Positions 9,640 to 19,127 of a stretch of 64,000 nucleotides of DNA are shown here, piece by piece (within the stretch, counting starts at the first letter, position 1; each line of letters starts with the position of its first letter). The DNA lies in the NCBI RefSeq assembly GCF_001687335.1, contig NZ_MAGO01000004.1:81001-145000 (forward strand). Direction: 5' to 3'. The stretch comes from Dissulfuribacter thermophilus. GTDB lineage: Bacteria > Desulfobacterota > Dissulfuribacteria > Dissulfuribacterales > Dissulfuribacteraceae. Position numbers and translations under genes: made by a program. The notes under the pieces were generated by a model that saw only the letters and a list, made by a program, of their open reading frames with translations, searched no databases and had not been told where the DNA came from.

Positions 9640-10799
9640 TCAACCCAAGGCCCTGCGTGCTGCCCTCATGCCCTTCACAAACCTCACCCCCACAAATGCG
9701 CTCCTTTTACGCAACCTCATGCTGTCACCCACTGCATGGCCAAACTCTTTCAAAAAACTCCTGGAAAGTTCAAGAAATCCCTTGGGCTCTATCCCTAGCC
9801 TTTTGAGGATAGTGGGAGCTCCCACGTCCACATGGCCAAGGCCCTCTTTCCTTATATGCCTCGCAGTCCAGTCCACTAGCTCGAGATATTCATGAAATTC
9901 GTATGGAATCTCGGTGACATGGCAACAAGAAACACCCTTTGCAACCTTGCTGTGGCCCCGTTCTGATGGACCATATTCTTTTGATACATTTGATACATTC
10001 CCCTTAAATGGCATGAGCCTTTCATCATAGGCCTTCTTCCCATTCATGGCCTCTATGCGCTCATATACGGATGTAAACTCAGATTCTTCAGGGTACTTGG
10101 CAATGCCTGCCCTTACTGGATTCAAGTCCACATAGGCAAGGGCTGCCAAAAGGGCCTTCTCATCCAAAAGGGCCTGGCTCTTATAACGGCCCTCCCAGAA
10201 CCGACCCCTTGCACCATCCTCCTTGTTAGCGAGTCTCGCCACATATTCATTCAGAGTCCTCATGTACCACGAAAGACTGTAAAGACGCCCCCTTATCTCC
10301 TCCACTGACCTCAAAAGCACATCCCTCTCACCATCTGTGAGCTCCTCACCATCCATGAACTTCCTCATTACATCAGTACCCTGAAACAGCCTGGTCCACC
10401 TCTCTATGACCTCCCTATCATCCAAACTCAACGCCATGTCCCTGTCCACGTACAGTATCACATGATAGTGATTGCTCATCACTGCATAACCCGCCACATG
10501 AATACAGAAAACCTCGGACAACTTCTTTATTCTCTCTGCTATCCACCCTCTCCTGTGAGAAAAATCTTTTCCGGTAACTTTGTCCTTGCCACACAAAAAA
10601 GCTCGCCTCACACATCTGCTCACGCAGTGATACCACGGCGTCTCGTCCAAGGACACTATGCTCGACCTGGGCATGGTCATCTCTGTCATCCCTCCATATT
10701 TTATTTAAATACGATCGTTCCCTGACTTACCGATCCTTTCATGTCCCTCATTAAAAATCTACCTCTTTAGGTCTAGATAGTCAACAAAAATGGGTGTCC
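9315..10799 (-). mobile_element. RAYT-type element bounded by inverted GGACACCCA ends
   Basis: GGACACCCACTTTT at 9315-9328 faces its inverted counterpart at 10786-10799 (reverse complement GGACACCCATTTTT). They flank a single Y1 transposase gene. The roughly 1.5-kb unit has one gene and matching ends, as expected for a domesticated or mobile RAYT unit. No target-site duplication was recognised. Confidence 0.6.
9640..10680 (-). CDS. REP-associated tyrosine transposase (RAYT, Y1_Tnp/IS200-like)
   Basis: The N-terminal half shows TPWYHCVSRCVRRAF and the HUH-type nuclease motif as SNHYHV (HYH at about 71-73 from the chosen start), hallmarks of the IS200-like/RAYT group. Next comes AALAYVDLNPVRAGI, a strong RAYT signature. 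The C-terminal domain of about 150 residues is typical of the long deltaproteobacterial forms. Three ATGs lie close together. The second (10680) sits 9 nt after GGAGGG and is preferred over the one at 10689. RAYTs cut single-stranded DNA at hairpins; inverted GGACACCCA sequences flank this gene. Confidence 0.88.
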   Translation of the reverse strand: MTMPRSSIVSLDETPWYHCVSRCVRRAFLCGKDKVTGKDFSHRRGWIAERIKKLSEVFCIHVAGYAVMSNHYHVILYVDRDMALSLDDREVIERWTRLFQGTDVMRKFMDGEELTDGERDVLLRSVEEIRGRLYSLSWYMRTLNEYVARLANKEDGARGRFWEGRYKSQALLDEKALLAALAYVDLNPVRAGIAKYPEESEFTSVYERIEAMNGKKAYDERLMPFKGNVSNVSKEYGPSERGHSKVAKGVSCCHVTEIPYEFHEYLELVDWTARHIRKEGLGHVDVGAPTILKRLGIEPKGFLELSRSFLKEFGHAVGDSMRLRKRSAFVGVRFVKGMRAARRALG

Positions 10800-11064
10800 T
10801 TTTTATTACTGAATCTTAGGTAAACTTGCGGGCTCTCCAATTTAGGTTCATATATACGGGGATAACCAACCTAGTGCCTGAAGATGTCCACTAGGATTGC
10901 TGGCGGAAGCCAAGCTGTGATCTTCATGGAAAATCTTGACATGAGGAACATGACGGCATCGGGTTCTGGGTCGGTGAAGGACTAAGCCAGAGTTTGTATG
11001 CATAAAGTAGCGAGCACACGGAAAATGTTGACGTAAACGCAGTAAAATTGTGAGGTATGAGAAG
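10690..11064. other. intergenic region upstream of gap
   Basis: No gene is recognised. The interval holds the right end of the RAYT element (10786-10799) and a leader for the gap gene. A TTGACA is present near 10940 but has no matching -10 at normal spacing, so no promoter is called. Confidence 0.4.
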
Positions 11065-12117
11065 ATGCCAGTCAGACCTATTAAGATCGCCATAAATGGA
11101 TTGGGCCGTATCGGAAGAGAGATCGCCAGGCGGATCATCACCCTAGACACCAGGGGCCTTGAACTGATTGCGATCAATACCATTGACCCCTTGGAGGCCA
11201 GCGTTTTTCTCCTGGAGCGAGACACCCTCTACGGCAAATTCCCCATCCAGGCCAGTCCCCTGGACGGGGATCTCATATTGAATGGAAGGAAGATTCGCAT
11301 GTTCCACATCGAGGACCCAGCGCTTCTACCGTGGAAAGACCTCGATATCGATCTGGTCATCGAGTGCGCCGGCATAGGCCAGAAGGCATGGGGGCACCTT
11401 GAGGCCGGTGCAGCCAGGGTCATAGTGGCAGGCTCCATCCCCAACCCGGATATCACAGTTTCCATGGGAGTAAACCACCAGGAGATCAATCCTGACATGC
11501 ACAGGATGATATGCGGGGCGAGCTGCACCACTGCCATGATTGCCCCTGCACTCAAGGTCCTGGACAACAAATTTGTGGTTGAAAAGGCCATGGTGACATT
11601 CGTCCATTCGTACACCAATGACCAGGCCCTGCTGGACTCATGTCGTGCAGACTTCAGGAGGGCGAGGTCAGCGACCCAGAACCTAATCCCCACCACAACA
11701 AGCGCAATCCACCATCTTTCTGAAATATTTCCACATCTCAAGGGGAAAATCGACGGCACAGCCATACGCGTGCCTACCCCCATTGTCCACATGGCCCATC
11801 TCATAGTCCAATTGCATGGGAAGATAGATAAAAAGGACCTCATGGACGCCATGCTGGAGGCCTCCAAAGGGCCAATGAAGGACATACTTGCCATAAACCA
11901 TGCCCCCCTGGTGAGCATGGACTTCAAGGGCGAGAGTCACTCTTGCATAGTGGACATGGGCCTTTCCACTACATTCAAAGACATGGCAAGGATTTTGATC
12001 TGGCACGACAACGAATATGGATACTGCTCAAGGCTCCTCGAGCTGATAGAATACGTAGCAAGCCTTACAGTGAGGGGATCCAAAGCCGGCAACGGAGACA
12101 CCCTGGATTCCCCTTGA
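11065..12117 (+). CDS. gap: glyceraldehyde-3-phosphate dehydrogenase, type I
   Basis: The protein has the NAD-binding start INGLGRIGR (10-18). The active-site segment GASCTT places the catalytic Cys near 154 and the general-base His (FVHSYT) near 181. WHDNEYGYCSRL is near the C-terminus. It oxidises glyceraldehyde-3-phosphate with phosphate and NAD(P) in glycolysis/gluconeogenesis. A GTG five codons upstream is possible, but the ATG at 11065 lies 9 nt after GAGG and starts at the normal position for the family. The following gene is PEP carboxylase, 56 bases downstream. Confidence 0.93.
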   Translation: MPVRPIKIAINGLGRIGREIARRIITLDTRGLELIAINTIDPLEASVFLLERDTLYGKFPIQASPLDGDLILNGRKIRMFHIEDPALLPWKDLDIDLVIECAGIGQKAWGHLEAGAARVIVAGSIPNPDITVSMGVNHQEINPDMHRMICGASCTTAMIAPALKVLDNKFVVEKAMVTFVHSYTNDQALLDSCRADFRRARSATQNLIPTTTSAIHHLSEIFPHLKGKIDGTAIRVPTPIVHMAHLIVQLHGKIDKKDLMDAMLEASKGPMKDILAINHAPLVSMDFKGESHSCIVDMGLSTTFKDMARILIWHDNEYGYCSRLLELIEYVASLTVRGSKAGNGDTLDSP

Positions 12118-12173
12118 TTTGTATTTTACCGGATTCCTGTTAAAGTTAGTCAAAATTCTTATGGAGAACTACC

Positions 12174-13634
12174 ATGAAAATTCCCCGTGTGATGTCTACT
12201 CAGCACCCAGACAACGTGAAGCTTCCCTTCTTTGCCCAAAACCAGGACATGTCTGGAAACGATGAAATACACGAGGCCTATTATGCCTTTTCCCACATCG
12301 GCTGCGATGAGCAGATGTGGGACTGCGAGGGGAAAGAAGCTGATGCATACGTTGTGAGGAAATTACTCACCCGATACGAGCACTTTTTTAAGCACACACG
12401 CCTGGGAGAAGACGTCAGGCTCACTCTCCGCCTCCCCAACCCAGACGTGGAAAAGAGCGAGGCCAAGGTCTTTGTGGAGACACTTGAGAGCATTCCCCGC
12501 TCCTGCGACACAGCCAGCCTGTTTTATGGCTTTGATTCGCCGCCAATCCGTGAAGTCATCCTCCCCATGACCATGTCTGCAGAAAGCATGAACCGCGTAT
12601 ATCACTATTACAAGGACTTTGTTGTAGGCAAACAAAACAAGCCTTTTTATCCTGGAGATATCAAGATTTCCGAATGGTTTGGGGAGTTCAAACCTGCTGA
12701 GATCCATGTAATCCCCCTTTTTGAAGACCGAGAACACCTATTGGAGGCGCACAATATTCTCAGAGCCTATCTGGCAGACAAAGACATTGAGCACCAGCGG
12801 GTATTCCTCGCTAGATCAGACCCAGCAATGAATTACGGCATGGTAAGCGCCATCCTCTGTAACAAGCTCGCCCTCCAAAGGTTACAGAGTCTTTCAAAGG
12901 AAATAGGCGTGAAGATTTATCCGATACTTGGAGTAGGCAGCGCCCCGTTCAGAGGACACCTTTCTCCTGAAACAGTGGACATGGTGCTAAATGAGTATCC
13001 AGATGTCCAGACATTTACAGTTCAATCTGCATTTAAATACGACTATCCATTTGCCATGGTGACCAATGCCATAAATAAATTGCACAAGTCCAAAATGAGA
13101 GAACGGGATGAAATAGACGAAGAACGATGCCTCCAGATAATCGACAAGGTTTCTAAAAATTATCAGCATGTTATCGAACACCTTGCACCACTCATAAATT
13201 ACGTGGCATCATTTGTGCCCCGCAGAAGGATGCGAAAGCTCCATGTGGGTCTATTCGGCTACGCCAGAAGTGTCGGAGACACAAATCTGCCCAGGGTCAT
13301 CAGTTTCTGCACAGCCTGTTATTCAATAGGCCTCCCGCCTGAGCTTCTTGGCCTCTATCCCTTAACAGATGAAGATCTTCGCTGCATAGAAGACATGCAT
13401 GTCAATTTCCTGTTCGACGTCCACATGGGCATGTCCTATTTCAACCAGGAAGTCCTTACAATCTTGCCTGAAGAGGTGAAAAAAAACCTTCGATTCGACT
13501 GGGGTTCATATGAAATCAATGAAGAGCACCGGGAAATCACCTCGAGAATCATCAAGGCAGTCCAAAACCGTGACAGTTCTTCATTGCAAAGAGACCTCAT
13601 CGAGGCCGCACATATAAGGGGGTTCCTGGGTTAA
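12174..13634 (+). CDS. ppcA: phosphoenolpyruvate carboxylase, archaeal type
   Basis: At 486 residues this is about half the length of the common bacterial Ppc. It starts with IPRVMSTQHPDNV and continues IHEAYYAFSHIGCDEQMWD, hallmarks of the archaeal-type family. The enzyme carboxylates PEP to oxaloacetate and replenishes the TCA cycle. A GGAG ribosome site precedes the ATG. This form is uncommon in bacteria but known in some, and gap lies just upstream. It ends before two hairpins in a long spacer, so gap-ppcA may form a small unit. Confidence 0.92.
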   Translation: MKIPRVMSTQHPDNVKLPFFAQNQDMSGNDEIHEAYYAFSHIGCDEQMWDCEGKEADAYVVRKLLTRYEHFFKHTRLGEDVRLTLRLPNPDVEKSEAKVFVETLESIPRSCDTASLFYGFDSPPIREVILPMTMSAESMNRVYHYYKDFVVGKQNKPFYPGDIKISEWFGEFKPAEIHVIPLFEDREHLLEAHNILRAYLADKDIEHQRVFLARSDPAMNYGMVSAILCNKLALQRLQSLSKEIGVKIYPILGVGSAPFRGHLSPETVDMVLNEYPDVQTFTVQSAFKYDYPFAMVTNAINKLHKSKMRERDEIDEERCLQIIDKVSKNYQHVIEHLAPLINYVASFVPRRRMRKLHVGLFGYARSVGDTNLPRVISFCTACYSIGLPPELLGLYPLTDEDLRCIEDMHVNFLFDVHMGMSYFNQEVLTILPEEVKKNLRFDWGSYEINEEHREITSRIIKAVQNRDSSSLQRDLIEAAHIRGFLG

Positions 13635-14014
13635 TATGCAGCCCAATTGGGCTGCCATTGTATCCATTTTGGATCAACGTGCCTCTGGCATTTCAACTCA
13701 AAAGGGGCTTACCAAACTTACCGGATCCCCTGGCATTGCCAGGGGCCCCTTAGTACCTATGCTTCCCCTCTTTCTCATATCTTTGAAAAACCTTCGCACT
13801 ACATAATCCAGACTAAAATATTGCAATCTGCTTTTTTTCTGTTAAATATTTTTCATATTTTTTTCAATTGTGGGGTGGGTCGAAAATTTCTCTCTTATTC
13901 CACTATTAATTTGGAAAAAAGATGGATTTTAGCCCCAAAACGAGCTTTTTATAGTGATTAAAATTTTGGGTATGTTGGTTTTTCCAAGACTACTATAAAA
14001 AATATTAACAGACG
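13635..14014. other. AT-rich spacer with two hairpins
   Basis: No gene is seen. A perfect palindrome (13638-13655) begins 3 nt after the ppcA stop. A second perfect 8-bp stem with an ATT loop lies at 13727-13745. The last 200 bases are AT-rich and probably contain the promoter of the sugar transferase, but no well-spaced -35/-10 pair stood out. Confidence 0.5.
13638..13655 (+). terminator. possible terminator hairpin after ppcA
   Basis: The 18-base palindrome GCAGCCCAATTGGGCTGC folds into a 7-bp GC-rich stem with an AATT loop. It lacks a clean T-run (the following bases are CATTGTATCC), so rho-independent function is only possible. Confidence 0.4.
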
Positions 14015-15448
14015 ATGTACTTAGGCAATAAAAAAATTTTAAAGTATTTTCTGCGCCTGCTCGATCTAGCCCTGCTAATTGTTAGCATGGTCGCAGCCTA
14101 CATTTTGAAAAAAGACTTTCTCGGAGGTTATTCTGGGCTTTCCGAGAACGAGAACTATTTCCTCGTCTTTTTCCTCATGTTCCTTGGCTGCTATGTGAGC
14201 TTCAATTTCTTCGGGCTCTACAGAGCAAGGGAACTTCGCTCCATACCCAATATACTGGTCAAGGTGCTCCTGGCCCTGGGATCAGCCTCTATCTTTCTGA
14301 TTGTCTCCCTATATATCTTTCATCAAGCAGACATAAGTCGTCTTTTGCTCCTGCTCATCAACTCAATTGCTTTTGTCCTGGTATCATTGAGGGCGATTCT
14401 CACTTACAAGTATCTTCATTCAGGCTCTAGCAGAGAAAAAAATTCTGTGAACATACTCATCATAGGCAGTAAGGAACGGGCCAAGGAGACCATAAAGACC
14501 ATATATTCAGCCCCAACCAATCTACTCAATGTAGTAGGGTGCCTGGAACTAGATGATAGGCGCAAGGGCCAGGATGTGGTTGAGGGCGTGAAGATATTGG
14601 GAGGAATGAACAGTTTCTGTTCCCTGCTACTCAATGAGGTCATAGACGAGGTCATCTTTGCAATTCCCCTCAAAAAGATCCCAAATGTAACTTCTTATAT
14701 CAAATTTGCAGAAAAACTTGGCATTAGAATCCGGATAATGCCAGACTGGCAGCTACAAAAGATAATGTTTAGGCCAGAGACGGCCTCGATCACCTTTGAT
14801 GATTTGGTGGGCCTTCCCACCCTTCTGCTTTCCTCCACCCCAAGGAAAGATGTTCAGTTACTCATAAAAAATATCATCGATTACGTAGGGGCTGGCCTAG
14901 GCCTTCTTATTATGTCTCCTCTCATGCTCATTATAGCCATTTTAATAAAACTGGACTCCAGTGGGCCAGTGTTTTTCATTCAGGAAAGAGTGGGAGTAAA
15001 CGGTCGTCATTTCAAATTATACAAGTTTCGTACCATGGTAAAAAATGCGGAGGAGTTGAAGAAAAAGCTCGAGCAACAAAATGAAATGGATGGCCCAGTA
15101 TTCAAGATAAAGAATGATCCGCGCATCACCCGCATCGGGAAAATTCTCAGAAAGACAAGCCTGGATGAGCTCCCCCAGTTGTTCAATGTCCTAAGGGGAG
15201 AAATGAGCCTAGTTGGCCCAAGACCCCCTCTTCCCAACGAAGTGGAAAAATACGAGCCACATCAAAGGAGACGACTCTCCATGAAGCCTGGACTTACCTG
15301 CATATGGCAGGTAAGCGGGAGGAATGATGTGGATTTTGACTCCTGGATGAAGATGGACCTGGAATACATAGACAACTGGTCCTTACTCCTAGACTTGAAA
15401 CTCATTTTTCGCACCATGTTGGTAGTTCTACTGGGCACTGGGCGGTAA
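14015..15448 (+). CDS. polyprenyl-phosphate sugar phosphotransferase (WbaP/EpsE-like)
   Basis: This 477-residue initiating enzyme starts with four membrane segments (about 15-130), followed by a Rossmann-like CoA-binding-type domain (ILIIGSKERA near 147-156). It ends with the bacterial sugar transferase domain. Conserved elements there are QERVG (323-327), KFRTM (337-341), DELPQL (384-389) and GPRPPLP (401-407). It transfers a hexose-1-phosphate from UDP-sugar to undecaprenyl phosphate, starting O-antigen or exopolysaccharide units. galU downstream supplies UDP-glucose, which fits. Confidence 0.9.
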   Translation: MYLGNKKILKYFLRLLDLALLIVSMVAAYILKKDFLGGYSGLSENENYFLVFFLMFLGCYVSFNFFGLYRARELRSIPNILVKVLLALGSASIFLIVSLYIFHQADISRLLLLLINSIAFVLVSLRAILTYKYLHSGSSREKNSVNILIIGSKERAKETIKTIYSAPTNLLNVVGCLELDDRRKGQDVVEGVKILGGMNSFCSLLLNEVIDEVIFAIPLKKIPNVTSYIKFAEKLGIRIRIMPDWQLQKIMFRPETASITFDDLVGLPTLLLSSTPRKDVQLLIKNIIDYVGAGLGLLIMSPLMLIIAILIKLDSSGPVFFIQERVGVNGRHFKLYKFRTMVKNAEELKKKLEQQNEMDGPVFKIKNDPRITRIGKILRKTSLDELPQLFNVLRGEMSLVGPRPPLPNEVEKYEPHQRRRLSMKPGLTCIWQVSGRNDVDFDSWMKMDLEYIDNWSLLLDLKLIFRTMLVVLLGTGR

Positions 15449-15496
15449 GGCAAAGAGGCAGCCATGGGCCAAAGATAGAAGTGAGAGTGGGAATTC

Positions 15497-15913
15497 ATGG
15501 ACGAAGACAAGACCAATGGCATAAAAAACGACCCATTCATAAGAGAATTATTGAGAAAACTCCCCTCTGAAGAGAGGGATTCCTTTACAGACAGACAGTT
15601 ATTGGCCCTCAAGGCAGCACTTGGGGCCAGAAGGCGATGGGGACGCCACCTCATTGATATTAGAGGCACAATAGGCCTTTGGAGATGGCGCTACTATTAC
15701 GTCATCCTAGGAGGAAGAGAAAGGAGGAAACTGAGCAGGCGACAAGAGCAGATGTTGAGAAGCGTAAAGCTGGCATTCCTTGTTGGCTTTCTTACATTTT
15801 CATCTCTGCTCGGCCTGCTGATCATATATCTGGTGAAGTCGGCCCTTGGCATAGACCTGATACCAGGTTTCAGCCTTGGGATTTGGGATTGGTTCAAAAA
15901 AAATGTTTTATAG
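15497..15913 (+). CDS. small membrane-anchored hypothetical protein
   Basis: The 138-residue protein has a soluble, Arg-rich N-terminal part including DRQLLALKAALGARRRWG and a WRYYYVILGGRERR stretch. One or two hydrophobic segments follow near 95-115, then an amphipathic tail. No function is recognised. Similar small proteins with an RYYxVxLxGxERR-like stretch are familiar beside deltaproteobacterial polysaccharide genes. It lies between the initiating transferase and galU on the same strand and is probably co-transcribed. Confidence 0.65.
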   Translation: MDEDKTNGIKNDPFIRELLRKLPSEERDSFTDRQLLALKAALGARRRWGRHLIDIRGTIGLWRWRYYYVILGGRERRKLSRRQEQMLRSVKLAFLVGFLTFSSLLGLLIIYLVKSALGIDLIPGFSLGIWDWFKKNVL

Positions 15914-15965
15914 ACCCAGATGTGGATGACTTTTTTGCTGTATCTGGGGATAGAGGAGGAGGTAG

Positions 15966-16874
15966 ATGAAGATACAGAAGGCTGTTTTCCCTGTAGGGGG
16001 GCTTGGAACCCGTTTTTTACCAGCCACAAAGGCAATGCCAAAGGAGATGCTGCCTGTTGTAGACCGTCCGCTAATACAATATGCAGTGGAGGAGGCAGTA
16101 GCCTCTGGTATTGAGCAGATAATCTTTGTGACGGGTAAGGGTAAGGAGGCCCTGGAGGACCACTTTGACCGTGCCCACAACCTAGAGAACATCCTTAAAG
16201 AACGGGGCAAAAGGGATCTGTTAGAACAGGTAGAGAGCCTTGTCCCAGAATCAGGGACCATTATTTATACCCGCCAAGACCAACCACTTGGCCTCGGACA
16301 TGCCATATGGTGTGCCAGAAATGTAGTTGGTGATGAGCCATTTGCAGTCCTGCTTGCCGATGACCTCATACACTCAGAGACACCCGTCCTCAAAAAGATG
16401 ATAGAGGAATTCGACAGGCTTAGGGCATCCATAGTCGCTGTTGAAGAGGTCAACCCCAACCAGACTGGTAAATATGGAATAGTCGAGCCTGTAGAGAACA
16501 TGGACGACATCATCAGAATAGGCGGCCTTGTGGAAAAACCAAAACCAGAAGAGGCCCCTTCAAACCTGGCCATAATAGGCCGCTATATCCTCACTCCCAA
16601 GATCTTTGAGATACTGGACCGTAAGATTGTGGGCGCGGGCAATGAAATACAGTTAACAGACGCAATGGCAATCCTCTTAGAGTCTCAGCCGATATTCGGC
16701 TATCGATTCAGAGGGAAACGCTTTGACTGTGGGGACAAAGCCGGTTTCCAGATGGCCAATCTGGCATTCTCTCTGGACTGGCCAGAACTACGCAGTGACC
16801 TGCTGCCTTTTTTATCATCAATATTGGATGAATACGATTCTGAAGAAAAACAGCAGAACAATACCCACTATTAA
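15966..16874 (+). CDS. galU: UTP-glucose-1-phosphate uridylyltransferase
   Basis: At 302 residues this matches GalU. The nucleotide-binding start is PVGGLGTRFLPATKAMPKEM, followed by DRPLIQYAVEEA and FAVLLADDLI. The C-terminal part carries the VEKP motif and FDCGDKAGF. The enzyme makes UDP-glucose from glucose-1-phosphate and UTP for surface glycans. The ATG lies after a GGAGG site (about 15955-15962). The RfaH-like gene begins 20 bases after its stop. Confidence 0.94.
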   Translation: MKIQKAVFPVGGLGTRFLPATKAMPKEMLPVVDRPLIQYAVEEAVASGIEQIIFVTGKGKEALEDHFDRAHNLENILKERGKRDLLEQVESLVPESGTIIYTRQDQPLGLGHAIWCARNVVGDEPFAVLLADDLIHSETPVLKKMIEEFDRLRASIVAVEEVNPNQTGKYGIVEPVENMDDIIRIGGLVEKPKPEEAPSNLAIIGRYILTPKIFEILDRKIVGAGNEIQLTDAMAILLESQPIFGYRFRGKRFDCGDKAGFQMANLAFSLDWPELRSDLLPFLSSILDEYDSEEKQQNNTHY

Positions 16875-16893
16875 AAGGAAACGGAGAAAAAAA

Positions 16894-17418
16894 ATGGAGG
16901 CTGAGCAGGGAAACTGGTTTGCAGTAAGGACAAAACCCAGAAAAGAGCTATATGCCAAGACAAACTTTGAATGCCAGGGCTATCGTGTCTACCTCCCCAT
17001 GTGCCGAACATGGCGAAGTTCTGCTAGGCGAAGGGAAAGAGTTATAAGGCCCTTTTTCCCTGGATATCTCTTTTTATATCTACTTCCCCACGAACAAAAC
17101 TGGGTTTCCATAAATAGCACCTTTGGAGCAATAGGGGCAGTGAGATTTGGTAATTTCTATCCGCCGGTTCCAGAATATCTCATCAATGCCCTGAGGCAAA
17201 GGGAAGCAGACTCTGGGATCATCGAGCTTGCCCCAAGGCGGTCCTCTCCATTCAAAAAAGGCCAGAAAGTAACGGTCATGATAGGGGAATCCGTGGTTTC
17301 CGGTCTTTTTCAAGAAATGCACGACGACAACCGCGCAATTGTGCTGCTTAACATTTTGAAGCAACAGATCAAGGCAAGGGTGCCCATTGAGGCAGTTACC
17401 ACATATGCCGTTGCCTAG
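16894..17418 (+). CDS. NusG-family antiterminator, RfaH-like
   Basis: The 174-residue protein begins NWFAVRTKPRKE, the NGN-domain start of RfaH/NusG paralogues. It continues with RPFFPGYLFLYL near 52-63 and ends with a KOW-like region (KKGQKVTVMIGE and later). The longer open frame from 16723 overlaps galU and is not used; the ATG at 16894 follows a GGAG site. RfaH-type factors load onto RNA polymerase at ops sites and carry it through long polysaccharide operons. An ops-like sequence lies 260 bases downstream, ahead of gmd, which strongly supports this role. Confidence 0.88.
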   Translation: MEAEQGNWFAVRTKPRKELYAKTNFECQGYRVYLPMCRTWRSSARRRERVIRPFFPGYLFLYLLPHEQNWVSINSTFGAIGAVRFGNFYPPVPEYLINALRQREADSGIIELAPRRSSPFKKGQKVTVMIGESVVSGLFQEMHDDNRAIVLLNILKQQIKARVPIEAVTTYAVA

Positions 17419-17610
17419 CACTTCGCCACAATCTGGAATGACTTGGATTTTTTAATCCGGATTATGAACTTCAAATGCCTGAGATTTATCACGGATTGAA
17501 CTTCACCTTTTGGGTGAAGACACAATGGGCAAAATGCATGCTGACTGTACAATAATTCGTAAAAATTACTTTCTTCTGGGATTTGCAGTCTATAATCCGG
17601 GTTTAACTGC

Positions 17611-17639
17611 TTGACATAAACACTTAGTCCTATTATTAA
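17611..17639 (+). promoter_or_regulatory. sigma70-like promoter for the O-antigen block
   Basis: A perfect -35 TTGACA (17611-17616) is followed by a 17-base spacer and TATTAA (17634-17639). Transcription would start near 17646, about 33 bases before the ops-like element. Confidence 0.5.
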
Positions 17640-17678
17640 CTTATGTGTTTTGTTGATGTGTGCAATTGCCATTCTTAT

Positions 17679-17691
17679 GGCGGTAGCCTGT
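17679..17691 (+). promoter_or_regulatory. ops-like element (RfaH recruitment site)
   Basis: GGCGGTAGCCTGT matches the enterobacterial ops core GGCGGTAGCGTG in 11 of 12 positions. It lies in the untranslated leader, downstream of a promoter-like pair, on the sense strand, and directly follows an RfaH-like gene. Placement and match together make it a good candidate. Confidence 0.65.
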
Positions 17692-17871
17692 CCTTTTGGT
17701 GGGTATGATTCGTCTTGATTATCCTATCTCTTAGATTTTCCCTTAACTGATATGAAATTTTTCATAAGCCATTATTCATCACTCATTCTCAGGCATTTGA
17801 AGTGCATAATTTGGATTTTAGTATTAAGTTCTTTATAGCTTATAAAAAAATGTTCTTTTGAGGGATAACTC

Positions 17872-19008
17872 ATGAATAAAAAAGCACTAATCACAGGGAT
17901 TACTGGCCAGGATGGGGCCTATTTGGCTGAATTTCTCCTTGAGAAAGGTTATGAAGTACACGGCATAAAACGGCGAACATCTCTCTTTAACACCGATAGA
18001 ATTGATCATTTATACCAAGATCCCCATGAAGAGGATCGCAGATTCATCCTTCATCATGGGGACATGACGGATTCTTCCAGTCTCATTCGGATCATTCAGA
18101 GGGTTCAACCAGATGAGATTTACAACCTGGCAGCACAATCCCATGTGGCAGTCTCTTTTGAAGAGCCGGAATACACAGCCAATTCAGATGCCCTTGGGAC
18201 CCTACGCCTTTTGGAGGCAATAAGAATACTCAACCTGACAGACAAAACCAGGTTCTATCAGGCCTCTACATCAGAGCTATTTGGAAAGGTCCAAGAGGTT
18301 CCGCAAACAGAAAAGACGCCATTTTATCCCCGCTCCCCATATGCCGTTGCCAAACTCTATGCCTATTGGATCGTCGTCAATTACAGAGAGGCATACGGCA
18401 TGTATGCATGTAATGGCATCCTATTCAACCATGAATCCCCAATCCGTGGGGAAACCTTTGTTACAAGAAAGATTACTCGTGCCCTTGCCCGTATAGTTCT
18501 AGGACTTCAAGATTGCCTGTATCTGGGCAACCTGGATGCCAAACGCGACTGGGGCCATGCAAAAGATTATGTTGAGATGCAATGGCTCATGCTCCAGCAA
18601 GACGAACCAGATGACTTTGTCATAGCCACTGGTGAGCAACACAGCGTGAGGGAGTTTGTGGAACTGGCTGCCAAAGAACTGGGCATAATTTTAAGGTGGG
18701 AAGGTGCTGGAATCGACGAAGTTGGCATTATCGAGGAATTGAGGCCTGAAGAATCGGGCATAGATCTGAAGAAATCGGGCCTAAAGCCTGGAAAGACCAT
18801 AGTGAGGGTAGATCCGCGCTATTTTAGGCCAACAGAGGTAGAAACGCTTTTAGGAAATCCTGAAAAGGCAAGAAAAAAGCTAGGCTGGAGGCCCCGCATA
18901 ACCTTTAATGAACTCGTAAAGGAAATGGTGCGCTCAGATCTGGAAGAGGCCCGACGCGACGCCCTCTGCAGAGACAAGGGCTTTAAGACGTTCAACCACC
19001 ACGAATAA
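17872..19008 (+). CDS. gmd: GDP-mannose 4,6-dehydratase
   Basis: The 378-residue SDR protein has TGITGQDG (8-15) for NADP binding and the catalytic Tyr157 and Lys161 in [10 protein letters not shown], with [15 protein letters not shown] further on. It converts GDP-mannose to GDP-4-keto-6-deoxymannose, the precursor of GDP-fucose, rhamnose or perosamine. No reductase or aminotransferase for the next step is in the window. A degenerate insertion element directly follows, so a partner may have been lost. The ATG is preceded by GAGGGA. Confidence 0.94.
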   Translation: MNKKALITGITGQDGAYLAEFLLEKGYEVHGIKRRTSLFNTDRIDHLYQDPHEEDRRFILHHGDMTDSSSLIRIIQRVQPDEIYNLAAQSHVAVSFEEPEYTANSDALGTLRLLEAIRILNLTDKTRFYQASTSELFGKVQEVPQTEKTPFYPRSPYAVAKLYAYWIVVNYREAYGMYACNGILFNHESPIRGETFVTRKITRALARIVLGLQDCLYLGNLDAKRDWGHAKDYVEMQWLMLQQDEPDDFVIATGEQHSVREFVELAAKELGIILRWEGAGIDEVGIIEELRPEESGIDLKKSGLKPGKTIVRVDPRYFRPTEVETLLGNPEKARKKLGWRPRITFNELVKEMVRSDLEEARRDALCRDKGFKTFNHHE

Positions 19009-19127
19009 GTGGCTAATGTCTTTCGCTATAAAAATTTGACAGCCCTCAACCCATACACACGATAGTCGTTAATAAACGAAAATGACTGCACAAAGGCACA
19101 ATAGTGCATATTTACCCTGTATAGAGG

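Larger units (their letters stand above)
17419..17871. other. leader region between the RfaH-like gene and gmd
   Basis: No gene is seen in these 453 bases. They contain a palindrome TAATCCGGATTA (17453-17464), with TAATCCGG again at 17593-17600. A hairpin of two CTTCACC arms with a 5-base loop lies at 17501-17519. A promoter-like pair is at 17611-17639 and an ops-like element at 17679-17691. The long untranslated leader is typical of RfaH-controlled operons. Confidence 0.6.

Noticed and set aside
11229..11927. 232-codon minus-strand frame opposite gap
   Set aside because: Lies fully inside a well-supported gap gene; shadow frame.
15437..15447. GGCGGTAA near the end of the sugar transferase gene as an ops site
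   Set aside because: It lies inside coding sequence and lacks the G of the core.
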